From Mesostigma viride (Eukaryota; Streptophyta; Mesostigmatophyceae; Mesostigmatales; Mesostigmataceae), in assembly GCA_009746045.1 (NCBI GenBank), contig RPFO01000744.1:493635-555634 (forward strand): DNA of 62,000 nt, in the 5' to 3' direction. The translations under genes and the position numbers were made by a program. The notes beneath the pieces were generated by a model that saw only the letters and a program-made list of their open reading frames with translations, did not search any database and was not told the DNA's origin. This document shows positions 1 to 30,400 of this stretch, piece after piece. Positions within the stretch are counted from its first letter, which is position 1. Each line of letters opens with the position of its first letter.

Positions 1-147
1 GGAGGAGGCGTTTTGATGAGTAGTGTAGTTAGGATTTTCTAGCTTACAGTTAGGTTCGTTCGATTACGCGGCTTCCTCCACTCCATCCATCAAGGAATAT
101 GTGCTACATGATCTCCCAACGGAGGCATGTTTTAATTTAATTTAATT
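1..147 (+). mobile_element. 3' end of a LINE (non-LTR retrotransposon), truncated by window edge
   Basis: The first 23 bases read as the last codons of a LINE ORF (RRRFDE, stop TAG at 21-23). The next ~125 bp match, in the opposite orientation, the 3' UTR that follows the minus-strand LINE ORF ending at 23483. Both carry the phrase about a blocked 'gcttcctccactcc' stretch and a 'ctcccaacggaggcatg' motif, and both end in a simple TTTAA-type tail (here about 131-147). A short AT-rich repeat tail is typical of several LINE clades. The rest of the element lies outside the window. Confidence 0.75.
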
Positions 148-479
148 TAACTTGTAGCCCGGCGACTCCGCGTCAAGCAGTCCGCAGGTAGTCCGCCGGC
201 GTCACTAAAGTGACAATTTTGTTAATTTGTAAATTTGGGGACAACCTTGAATGAATGGAGATGGAAATGTGTAGCCTTGTGCCTTTGTGGGATATGTGGT
301 CGAAGCTGGTATTGGCAACTTGCTTGGCGGTAGGTAATGGCGCTGGCGGCGACGAAGATGCGGGTCAGCGCCCCCATTACACTGATGGCTAGCTAGGCCA
401 ATTAGACAAAGCGCTCAAGAGCACTGTCGGAAAGATGGGTGCACGTGTACCAGACTGCGAGGCGCAGGTCGCTGTCATC
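148..479. other. Intergenic stretch without a recognisable gene
   Basis: No coding signal was found. A piece at about 240-280 (tgaatggagatggaaatgtg and following bases) resembles 48140-48182. In both places it lies a little downstream of a LINE tail, so it is probably part of an older dispersed repeat. Confidence 0.4.
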
Positions 480-830
480 TGGGTTGAGGGAATGGACATG
501 TGCTATCCTAGAAAGACTGGGCTGACTCCCGCTCAGCCTCCGGGTTTATGTGTCATCTGGATGCAGATGACTTGCGAAGATAGGTACGGATAGTTCATGG
601 ATGAAGGATACCAACCCCACCTCGGTGGGGTTACGCATGTGACCAAATATGGCAACCATAGTGACTTGGGCCGTGGTGCCCGCAAACCTGTTGTAGAACC
701 TAGATAGCTAGACCCATCCATCCCATTCCATTCCATCTCACTGGGGACTTCTGCTCACGTGACACAATCTACGTGTAAATTCATAAACCAATTAATCACC
801 CCCTTTGTAGAAGGTCACAGAACCTCGGCT
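480..830 (+). mobile_element. 3' fragment of a second LINE family
   Basis: This stretch aligns by eye with 23030-23345 and 46760-46990. Shared landmarks in the same order are ggacatgtgct, gcagatgact, gaaggataccaacccca, gtggtgcccgcaa and ccatccatccca, then a 'tgctcacgtgacaca' end followed by AATTAATC-type sequence. No intact ORF remains. It is probably the C-terminal coding end plus 3' UTR of a decayed LINE. It lies just beyond the 3' end of the MED14 gene. Confidence 0.6.
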
Positions 831-936
831 ATTGTTCACCTATAATGTATATATGCTCCCCCTGACGATTCCCAAAAATCAAAGAAAACCCTAACAACCA
901 AAATAAGAAACAATAGCTGACGCGGGTCAAAGCTCG

Positions 937-20890
<19,954 letters not shown>

Positions 20891-22779
20891 TGCCCCTCCT
20901 GCCAGATATCCCGCTATACAGATGTCCAGACCATGGCGACCTCCCGAATCATAAAATGTCTGCTCATATCGTGCATTTTTATCCTAGCAAAAAAAGTCAA
21001 AGTTTAGCTCTACAACCCATGCTCGGCTGAACCACGGTAGCACTGCAAATGCTATGTCAAGTGTACACGAGTAGAACGGTTTTTGTCGTGAATTAAGAGC
21101 GATGCATATTGTCCCTGCTACCGTGCACCAAGAGTACTTTGTTACTGATAATGAGACTCCAATCACAATCTGCAGTTTTCAAGGCAACTTGCCCAGTTAA
21201 TTTGTCTCGGGATTGCCGCCCGAGCATTAGCACTCACCAGGTCGTTCTTGGCACGAAGCTGCCATGGCTTTCGTGCTGACTGCTGCCCGCTTCTCTTTCT
21301 CTCTCTGAGTGCGGAGCTCACTCAGCTCAGTCCAATTCCGAGGATATATACCGTACTTTGGCTACTTCGCATGCGACTATATACGAACCGTTTACTGTAC
21401 CTAGTTCAAACCAACGCTCGACAAGGACGTTGTTTTCGCTGAACTGCTCAGGAACTGCCCAAAAAATTTGAATCTTGGACGGTCGGGTACCAGCTACGGT
21501 AGAGTATAATTTCGAGCGAGCGCTTCTCCTTAGCAGACATAGGAAGCACAATCAAGTTCTCGTGTTGCTTTATTAGGACATCTGTAGGAAGTACGAAAGC
21601 TAATTAAGTGCTCGTCTTCGTGATTCGTGGCCCTAACCATAAAGCTTTATAAATCCCCCATTGTTCCTGTGCTCTTGGCTTCGCCGAGCGTGAAGTTCGC
21701 CATGCATTTGTGCGTGGTCGGGCATGACATCCAGCGGTGATGTCACGAAGCACAAACTAAATTCTTTCTTTATCAATTTATGTCGACCTTGTACCTGGTT
21801 ATCCAGTCTCGACCACTAAGGGCCTAATTCCAGTTGTGAGAGACTCGCCAAGTTTACCTGTTTGGAGTTTACCTGTGTGGTCGAGAAAAGTAGGTTCAAC
21901 CATTTTTTGTGTATGGTTGTTTGTTGAAATATGTAAGTGTAAGGCAATGGCCGCGAACTTGCAATGCCGGCATATAATTGGCACGGTCAGTTTAATTTAT
22001 GAACGAACGGGGAATTCCCCCGTCACTCGTCAGTCGTCGATACAAAGAATATTCTCGCCGAGGGTTGTGCGTGGCGAAAACCATACCGGACAGCAAGCGA
22101 TAGTGGGTACAGAACCGAGAAGCTGTATTTATGGGAGGACCTTGCTGAAGGAAGTTCTACACGTCATGTCGCCGGTCGGCGTTGTTGTACATCATGGCCA
22201 GAAGGCCCACGCCAACAAGTAGTTATTAATTAACGGCCATGCGTATATGAGTAAGTGGCATGGCTAACGTAATGATTGACATGACCGGCCTATTGCTGGT
22301 ACCTCCATTTGGGGCGATTCTCTAATTGGGGGTGGTACTTATCAATTGAGGGTGATTTGGCGGGGAAGCGATCACAGCAGTGGTGCTTACAACGGGACAC
22401 TCCTGGCCGCTAGGAACAAAGGCCCTGGCCACGCGAATTTGTTTTTTAGCTAAAGCGTCTGGGTTTCGCTCTGGACATTAGCCAGCCATAATTTTTAACA
22501 TACACGGCCACCCATTTCCACTTCCATTCATTTCCATCATCCTGAATGACTCGACAAACGTGGATAACATAACAGCAGGCTCCAGCTTCAATGGTCAATC
22601 GGGATTCTCCAGATTTCTGGCCTGCACTGATCATCTGCAGCGCGGGTCGGTTGGTTCTATTGATTAATTAGAGCTTATAGGTACTCGATAGAGAGATAGG
22701 GCACGTACACCGCATCGTGCACCGTACTTCCCCATCACCGCCACCAAATTGTTACGTAGAGCGCAATATTCCTTATAGC
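20891..22779. other. Intergenic region upstream of MED14
   Basis: This AT-richer stretch of 1.9 kb presumably includes the MED14 promoter, reading leftward from 20891. I see no clear TATA box at a convincing distance and no ORF above background. It may contain an upstream non-coding exon, but none can be placed by eye. Confidence 0.4.
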
Positions 22780-23342
22780 TTGCACATTACCAATGAGGAG
22801 GTGTACGCAGATTTGCCTTTTTTTCCCAACATGCTTAGGCACAGGCGCCTTGACCTAGCTGGGCATGTACCAGCCTCGCAAAGATCAGTTGGACACATCA
22901 TATAGAAGCTACCAGGCACCAAGCCCGCACAGCCAGCTAGGGCGCTTCGTCCTCACACGGCAAGCACCTGGCGGCACATGCACGCGGCAAGGTGGGCCCC
23001 GCTGGACTGTTCGTGATAGGCTGGAACTGGACATGTGCTGTCCTAGGAGGAACGGGCTCGTGCGCGCCCGGGCAGCCCTACCCCTCCCAGTTTGTCTGTA
23101 ATCTGGGGGCAGATGACTCGCAAAGATAGGTGCGCAGGAAATAGGAGGTAGGTGATGGATAGTTTCGCGGATGAAGGATACCAACCCCAAGCCGGTGGGG
23201 GGAAAGTGTGTGGCCAATTTCGGCAACCCTACTGTAGTTATCTGGGCTGTGGTGCCCGCAACCCTGCAACTGGAAGCTAGACAGCTAGATCCATCCATCC
23301 CATTTCATGTCCATCCCACAGAGGATATATGCTCACATGACA
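22780..23342 (+). mobile_element. Decayed LINE 3' fragment, plus orientation
   Basis: An ORF remnant 'RHRRLDLAGHVPASQ' followed by a region with 'KPAQPA' corresponds to the C-terminal '...RRLQLVGHLARTNQVDT...' region of better preserved LINEs in this window (47598, 50619 and 23483 minus). The sequence then matches 46590-46995 and 480-800 through the 3' UTR. Several stops and indels make it a pseudogene. Confidence 0.65.
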
Positions 23343-24428
23343 CATTAAATTAAATTAAATTATAACATGCCTCCGTTGGGAGATCATGTAGCACATATTC
23401 CATGATGGATGGGTGCCGGAGTGGAGGAAGCCGCGTAATCGAACTAACCTAACGCTATCTAGTCTAGAAAATCCTAACTACACTACTCATCAAAACGCCT
23501 CCTCCTCTTGGGGGGAGGGGGCTTGCCCACAGGGTCGGGCGTGCGAGCCTTGACAATCTTCTGCCACGGCGTCTTGTCCTGCATGGCAGTCCAAAGACGG
23601 GAGAGAGAGTGGATGCGGTGTTCAAACTGGGCTGGGACCACTAGGTCGTCCAGCAACATCTGGATGTAGTTCGTGACAGGTTTCCCTACCCTTTTGGGAA
23701 TGCCCTTGGGGCCAGGCCAGGTCAGAATGTGTCGCCCTGGCTGGCCAAGCCGCTGGGGGCCGGCCAGACCAAGGGCGGTGTCGACCTGGCTGGTGCGAGC
23801 AAGGTGTCCTACAAATGCTATCCTACGCTGCCTAATCTCGTCCGAAATACGAGGCATACCATGATACAAAGACTCTGATGACGGGCGCTCGGAAAACCCT
23901 ACGTTAAGGACTTGTCGGAGCATCCTGTAAACCGTGCCGTTGAGCCTAGCTGCCAGTTTGGGTGTGATTGTCCACGCCTCGGCGCCATACGTGAGCACCG
24001 TGAGGACGAGGACCTCGAAGAGCATGCGCTTGCGGTGCTCGCCCAGGCCCTTCGAGCGCCAGTAGGTGTTGAGCGAACGGAGCCTGGCCCAGGCCAGGCC
24101 GATGCGGGTGTCCACATCGTCTGCAGTGTCAGGAAGCCAACTCCCCAACAGTTTGAAGCGATCGCGGAACGGGACCTCCGTCCCGTCGAGCAGGCGCGGC
24201 AGCGGTGGTGTACTGGAGGCCCCAATCACCATCGCCTCAGTTTTGACATTAATCTCCAACCCCACTGCCCGCGCCTCCAGGCCCAGACAGTCCAGCCAGG
24301 TCTGAATGTGCTCGGGGCTCGCGATGAGGGTGGTGTCATCCGCATAAATCAGGTCGGCCAGGCGGTAACCAGGTTTAACCCCGCCGTGCTCTTTCTCGTT
24401 AAGGATGTCCAAGCCTGGCTCGAACCCC
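23343..24428 (-). pseudogene. LINE reverse transcriptase, C-terminal part and 3' UTR
   Basis: The open frame at 24412-23483 encodes the second half of a non-LTR reverse transcriptase. The catalytic motif C is 'LADLIYADDTTLIA' (YADD at about residues 23-26), followed by 'GLEINVKTEAMVIG' and the thumb/connection region, then a tail with 'RQRRIAFVGHLARTSQVDT'. It ends with basic 'KRRRR' and stop. Its 3' UTR runs to about 23343 and ends in an AATTT-type tail, matching window bases 1-147. The N-terminal part continues at 25779-25985, beyond an inserted piggyBac-like element. No endonuclease domain is present, so the element is 5' truncated and inactive. Confidence 0.85.
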
Positions 24429-25782
24429 TTAACCCATAGTCCGCTGACCCATTTTTGGCACTTTCATACCCCTGAAAATGAAAAAAATCATAACTCACAG
24501 GCCACAACTCCAAATACCCCCAACCAAGATGCTAGGAGTATCTACACTTCAAGGGCTTTCAGAATATGCAATAATACCTTGGCTTTATCAAAGCATTTGG
24601 ATGATAGCTCCAGTCAAAGTTGGCCAAAAGACGATCTTTTTTCCCCAAGGAAAAGTCTACCCCACCCTAACTTCCCAGGGAGGGCAGGGAATCTCAATAC
24701 CAACATTGGACAACTTAGTTGGATAGTCCAATGGTGGTTTCCTTGGGTCAGACCACCCGGATAACCCATTACTTCTATATAACGTGCTCATACATGTGTG
24801 TGGGTTACGCGCGTGTAAACAGCTATCTATGACATGCAACACAATAATGCATTATAACAAGCTATCAAAGGCTGCCAAAAGTGCTGGAATACAAACACGT
24901 TGCCTACCGGCACTGACGGAGTGGTATACTCCAAAGAAATGCCAAAAACTGGGCACTTTCAGGGCTAATACCACTCTTTACAACAGGCATGGAACTTGCT
25001 GAAATATGCATGGATAAAATCGTCATTTATAATGCATGGGATACGTATTCCGCTGCAAACAACACGCAAATACGTTGTCGTACCTGGCTCGTTCATGCCC
25101 TACCCGGATTCCGCTGGCCGGGACCCTCATATCTCACACATACTGATGCTCTACATGCAAAGGCCGCCATAGCCGCATACTTCATGATCCGCCATGACTA
25201 CCAGGTCGATGTTCCGTGCAAAGATGGCTACTAAACTAGTCCGCATTCTCAGCAAACGCTGCAGCTGACGTCCCATACCCAAACTGGATGCCCGGGCTGG
25301 CGCAGATTGCCCGGCCATAGGGAGGAAATCGACCTATGATAAGCTATGACTCATCTGGAACTGACGACCAGGAAAGTTATATTTTCCTACCTGTATTTTC
25401 CCAACCCTATAAATCTGGCCGTGCCTGACCTACGAAAATCATGCATCGTCATTCTGAGCAACATTCTGAACCGTTTCAAGCCGTGAGACGCAAACATTTC
25501 GTAACAGCGGCACGTTGGCAGCCATATCTCATTACGCGCGCGCGCGAGCGAAAATTTCCCGCCAAAGTCACGTGATACATGAATTCTCAATGCACGTTGT
25601 AATTACCAGGCTATGGCGAATATTACCCCCAAACCTATGCATCACCTTCGTCCCTAAGTGTTCCCGGACCCACCGGACCACTGACATCCGTCACAAGTGG
25701 CGCGGCGCTCTCGGCGCGGCGCGAAATTCGACCGTTAGTCAAACCCCCCGACAGGTCGGGGGGTTAACGGACTAAGGGTTAA
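24429..25782. mobile_element. piggyBac-like non-autonomous DNA transposon (24433-25778) with TTAA duplication
   Basis: The element body is 24433-25778 (1346 bp). It is flanked on both sides by TTAA (24429-24432 and 25779-25782), the target duplication of piggyBac elements. Its ends are inverted: CCCATAGTCCG on the left and CGGACTAAGGG on the right. A perfect hairpin (aaccccccgac/gtcggggggtt) lies just inside the right end at 25742-25765. It sits inside the LINE RT. Taking the body and one TTAA out makes the LINE frame continuous across the join (Ala-Leu-Lys-Gly). No transposase ORF is visible, so it needs a helper. The interior is AT-rich and otherwise unassigned. Confidence 0.85.
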
Positions 25783-25990
25783 GAGCAGTAAAGCGCGCAC
25801 GTGCCCGGCGCATGACGTGATCCACGACAATAATGAACAGGTATGGGGACAGGACACAACCTTGCCACACCCCGTGGTGAAGGGGGAATGGTGGGGTGGT
25901 GCCTTCCGCATGTCCGCACTACTGCCTGTGAGCCCTCATACAATCGGCGAATGGCAGCAATAAACGCAGGTGGTACATGACACATGGTCT
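25779..25990 (-). pseudogene. LINE reverse transcriptase, fragment upstream of the piggyBac insertion
   Basis: The minus strand encodes 'FIAAIRRLYEGSQAVVRT' and then, after a one-base frame change near 25915, 'GVWQGCVLSPYLFII', the fingers/palm motif preceding the YADD segment at 24340. This and the piece at 23483-24428 are one LINE copy. The 5' end is truncated near 25985, where it abuts another LINE tail. Confidence 0.8.
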
Positions 25991-26140
25991 ACGTGTAAAT
26001 TAGCCCCTTAATTAATTAATCATCACCATTCAACCATCGAGGATTTATGCTCACGTACCGTAATCACCTGCTATTCGCCACCGTCATCCACTGTCAATGG
26101 AGGACTTATGCTCCGAGACATAATGCAACGAAATTTACTT
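25970..26140. mobile_element. Stacked LINE 3' tails
   Basis: Phrases 'gacacatggtctacgtgtaa', a TTAATTAATTAATC tail, 'gaggatttatgctcacgt' and 'ggaggacttatgctccg' are the hallmarks of the LINE 3' ends seen at 760-830, 23330 and 48060-48130. They are juxtaposed here, suggesting repeated insertion. No coding content. Confidence 0.5.
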
Positions 26141-26163
26141 CACTCTTTGAGGGTGAAGTTTGA

Positions 26164-26188
26164 TTACAATGTATGAAATTTGGTTACA
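26164..26188 (-). terminator. Candidate polyadenylation signals TGTAA for the coiled-coil gene
   Basis: Two TGTAA motifs in gene sense (plus-strand ttaca at 26184-26188 and 26164-26168) lie about 95-120 nt after the stop codon. TGTAA is the usual poly(A) signal of chlorophyte algae. The functional assignment is inference. Confidence 0.5.
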
Positions 26189-26280
26189 AAATGCACGTTT
26201 CTCGCACCAAGGAATTGCTCTAATGCAACAAGTGCAAATCTCCAAATGCGCAAGAATAGGTGCCCGGTCCAAACTCAACA

Positions 26281-27495
26281 TTACGCAACCGTCATGCCTG
26301 CAAAGAGCGCGTTCTCCTCCCCCTCACCGCAACCCTGTGGGTCCATCTCGCTGTCTGGGCCCCCCACAGACCCAGCCAGCTTTGCTACCATGTCCCCATG
26401 CCCATCATAACCGGAAGACTCCCTTTCTGCATCCTCATCACCCGCAACCTCACCATCACCTCCTCCTACCCCCGTCTCTTGCTGGTCATGGCCCGCCTCC
26501 TCCTCCGCGTCCTGTGCCACCGGCTCGCCCTGCTCATGCGTGCTTGATTCCTCTGGCAAGGGCGAGGCGCCTGCAGCAGCAGAGACCTCTTCCCCAGCTT
26601 CCACGTCCTCATGCGCCCCTGCATGCTCACTCCCTGCCTCATCATCGGATTCCCCTGCATGCCCACCCGCGACGGCAGCAAGCCCCTCCAAAGATGCCTT
26701 CTCAGGACTGACCTCGGGCCCACCCTCATCCGATGCCACACCTCCTTGTCCAGAAACTCCCGTGCCCTCATACCTGCCGCCTCCCGCCCGGCCTTCCCCA
26801 CCCGTCCCGTCAGCCGCTGCCTCCTCACTCAACTTCTCATCTACCCCTGCCCCACGCTCTGCCTCCCTGTACCGACCATCCCGGGACTCCGCCTGCCTCG
26901 CCATCTCCCGCTCCACCGAGTCCCGTATCCCATCATCCATCCCCCTCCCCTCCTCCTCCATTTCTCCCTCACCTTGCTCCTCCTCCCCCTCCTGCGCAGG
27001 CGCCACGGGATCCCGCGCTACCTCCCCACCGTCTGCACTCCTGGCATCCTCAATCCTGCCAGTCTCCCCCTTGTGCGCCCCTGCCTCCCCCTCTCCTGAC
27101 CCATCCTCCTGATCCCCTCTCTCTGGTGGCTCCTCCTCATCACCTGCCTCCTCGGAAGCCACCTCCCCCCCCCCTCGCGCTACCTCTCCTCCTCGGGCCC
27201 CATCATCTGGGCATGGTCCAGAGGATGCATTCTCCTGCGTATGCTGATGGCCGTCACCAGCTGCCTCGTCCGCAGCAACGTCCATGCTCCCATCCACCGC
27301 ACCAGCACCACCACCAGCGATACCAGCAGCCGCAGACTCAGTGGGAGTATCAGCAGCAGCATTGGCGGCGGCGGCAGCAGCGGTCTTCTCCTGCTCCTCC
27401 TCGTCGAGGCTGTCGTCCGCCACGTCCATGTCGGGAGAGAAGCCGTACAGCTGCTGCAGCTCGCCGGCCTCCTCCAGGCTGCTCTCTACTTCGGT
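26281..27495 (-). CDS. Coiled-coil protein, exon 15 (acidic C-terminal tail)
   Basis: Exon 15 starts after 'caccaccacag' with 'TEVESSLEEAGELQQLYGFS', completing the second UVR-like motif. It then runs about 380 residues of Glu/Gly/Ala/Asp-rich low-complexity sequence to the stop. The tail is strongly acidic and is predicted, by composition only, to be disordered. Long plus-strand frames here are Pro/Ser-rich shadows. Confidence 0.8.
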   Translation of the reverse strand, partial: TEVESSLEEAGELQQLYGFSPDMDVADDSLDEEEQEKTAAAAAANAAADTPTESAAAGIAGGGAGAVDGSMDVAADEAAGDGHQHTQENASSGPCPDDGARGGEVARGGGEVASEEAGDEEEPPERGDQEDGSGEGEAGAHKGETGRIEDARSADGGEVARDPVAPAQEGEEEQGEGEMEEEGRGMDDGIRDSVEREMARQAESRDGRYREAERGAGVDEKLSEEAAADGTGGEGRAGGGRYEGTGVSGQGGVASDEGGPEVSPEKASLEGLAAVAGGHAGESDDEAGSEHAGAHEDVEAGEEVSAAAGASPLPEESSTHEQGEPVAQDAEEEAGHDQQETGVGGGDGEVAGDEDAERESSGYDGHGDMVAKLAGSVGGPDSEMDPQGCGEGEENALFAGMTVA

Positions 27496-30400
27496 CTGTG
27501 GTGGTGAGCGAGGGGGACCATATCATGGAGACAAAAATAGTATCACGTGACGAGGGAGGGAGATAAGAAGGGCGAGTTGATAGAAAGCAAAAAAGGAGGT
27601 CAAATAAGGGATGCGCTTTATCTCGGTCTGGTGAACAAGGGGGTAGATACGGAGGCGGTTCGATAGAAAACAAACGAGGTGGCCAGATAAGGGACGCGCT
27701 CCACTTGGGAGTGGTAGGGGCCACCAAAAACCTCCTGGAAGGTGATTACATGGAGCATGCAAGGAAGCCAGGGGGCGTGCGATGAGCAAAGGCACTGGGT
27801 AAGCTACTCCCAACATCTGGGCAAGCTACTCCCAACATCGAACCGCAACTTATAGCGCTCATATGACATCCACTTACAGCCCCCCACTGCAACTAGGTCA
27901 GCTGTGAATAGCCCCCATCGGCAGCAACCGAGCCTCCTCGAAATCCACTTACCCCGACCAATAGAAAACCATCCCAAGAGGCACTGACTGCGCGACTAGT
28001 ACACCCTCCGCCCTCAGCGACTGTGCCTCCTCACAGCCCTGCCTCACTGTTAGAAGAGATAGCACGAATCATGTAAGCTAATGCCAGCCCCCCACCAATC
28101 ACTAGTGGAGCTATTTTCAGCCCCCACCTGCAGAGACTGTGCCTCCTCGTAGTCCTCGGCCGCCGCCGCCTGATCCACCGCCACCTTTGCAACGCGCGCG
28201 CCGTGGCGCAGGCGGCGCCAGCGGGCGAGGCCTGCCGCCTTCTCCTTCACGGCCAGGTCGGCCTCGAGCGCGGTGGCCTGCTCCGCGAGCTGCTCCATCT
28301 CGCGCGCCATGCTGTCCACCTGGGCCGATCACACACAAGTGCCAATAAACAAGGGCCCATACGAAAGGGCGGATGCAAAGGGCCGATAAGATAAGAGGGG
28401 TGAATAACGAGGGGGCAAAGAAAGCAGGGCCAAGGGTGAATAACGAGGGGGCAAAGAAAGCAGGGCCGAGAGAGTAGGCGAAAAGGCGGGTGCGTGCGAA
28501 GGTAAAAGTTGTTCACCTAGGGGCGGGGAAAAGATTATGCGTTCGTGTGGAAGGGCACTTGCAGGTTGTGGGGATAAGGCCGCCATGTTTGAAAAGGCCC
28601 AAATGAGAGTCTCCGACAGAAGGGAGGGTGGAGGGGCAGAAATACTAGTCCAGAGAAACCGCATTTTCAAATGAGTTCAGTAAACACGCGGACTGCGGGC
28701 CTAAAATTGGCTGTCTACCTAGAGGTCGGATGAACACGAAACATTCCACAGAAGGCGTGTGCGCGGGTGAGAAGCGCAGTTCGCCTGGATTCGATAGGAT
28801 AGATTTGGAGTAAGGAAAGCCAGCCCTTAGAGGTTCCCGAGAAGAAGCAAATTGAGAAAAAACTTGAAAGAGAGTGAAGCAAGGTCAGTTGCCAATCCAA
28901 GGTGGGCAAGTGAAATATAGTTATTATGCCCATCTTTGCAACAGCTACACCACTTCTGCCTTTGCTGCCTCCATCACATACCAATTGCATGATGAAATTT
29001 GAGTCATTATTCTTATTCCAAGTCAATCTATGCCCCAACCCAATTCTGGGGACAGCTCCACCACCTCCGCCTTTGCCGCCTGGATCTCATGCCCCCTGCT
29101 ACCTATGGTATAATTGTATTGTTATTGTTGACACTGCACTGTCGTGCTCACCTTTGCGGACAGCTCCACTACCTCCGCCTTGGCCGCCTCGATCTCGGCC
29201 GCGAGCGCCTTGAGCTCCGCCGATAGGCGCGCCGCCTCCTTGAAGTTGCGGGCAGCAGCCGCTAGCTTCTCTGGCGGTACACAGGTTTGACAAGAAGAGG
29301 AAAGAGAGTAGCGGGAAGGGGAGTGGGTGAGAACTAATTGTGGATATAAAAAACGGAAACAAGAAGAAAGACGCCCGGAATAGCCACTGTGGAATACGAA
29401 AAATGACCTTTCCTGACCCTACAAAAACCACAAATTGTGGGGAAATCATCATTATACTGCACCGCCTGATCAAGTCTAAATAAAGCTAAACATTAGCACA
29501 ACATCGTGTCCAAGCAGAGTGTCCAAGCAGAGACTACATTTTATACTACCACACGGTCAGTCAGCTCAGTGGAGCGAAATGGGCGACTCCTAGAATCACA
29601 AACATACTAAGACCCCGAAAATTTCCTGTCTGGTAAATAGAAGAGAACCCTACCTATTATGTATCGTTGCACCACCAACCTACCAGTTCGAAGAACACCA
29701 CCGAGTAAAACATTGGCAGACCCTCATGAAGCCATGATACCATTCCACGTATTCCCAGACGAAATGCGTGACCATGCGTCCATCTGATTGTTACCTAGTG
29801 TCCACCTTCATGTCTGCGTAACCCAAGGTATTACTCTTACTGATGTACATGCTACCACTACCCAATGCTCCTTTGCATAGCGTTTGCATGGCTTCCTGGC
29901 GGGCCCACGTACTCTCCGCCTCCATCTCTGGCGCGCGTGCCTCCCCCGCGGTGGCCCGGGCGCGCGCCGCGATCACCTCCTGCTGCACGCCCACGCGTGA
30001 CGCCGACAAAACCTGGCAGGACCGATAAATAGCAGCCCACGACAAGTGGCGCATCAAATTACGATATCCAGCACTGTTAGCTTCGATAAGCTCCACTTTG
30101 AATGATCAACGTCGAGTGTGCCTGGAGAAGCAAGTAACAGGCCAGGGCGAGAGGCGTATTGCGTTGCAGCTACAACGTTTAGCTTCATATAAGGCTCACT
30201 CATAACAAGCGACGCCGACACCACTTGGTGGCACAAACAACAAGTCAGGACAAGAATAACCGTGTTGCTGTAGTCTCAATTTCGAGCAAAAAAGAGGTAT
30301 ACGGCTTGATGCCGAAAACATCTGATGAAACAGACTACATGCAAGGACAAGAGGGCGCACACCAATGCAACTGTCCATGTAACACTACTGTTCGAAAATT

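Noticed and set aside
26540-27566. Plus-strand Pro/Ser-rich ORFs up to 277 codons
   Set aside because: Shadows of the acidic tail exon of the coiled-coil gene.
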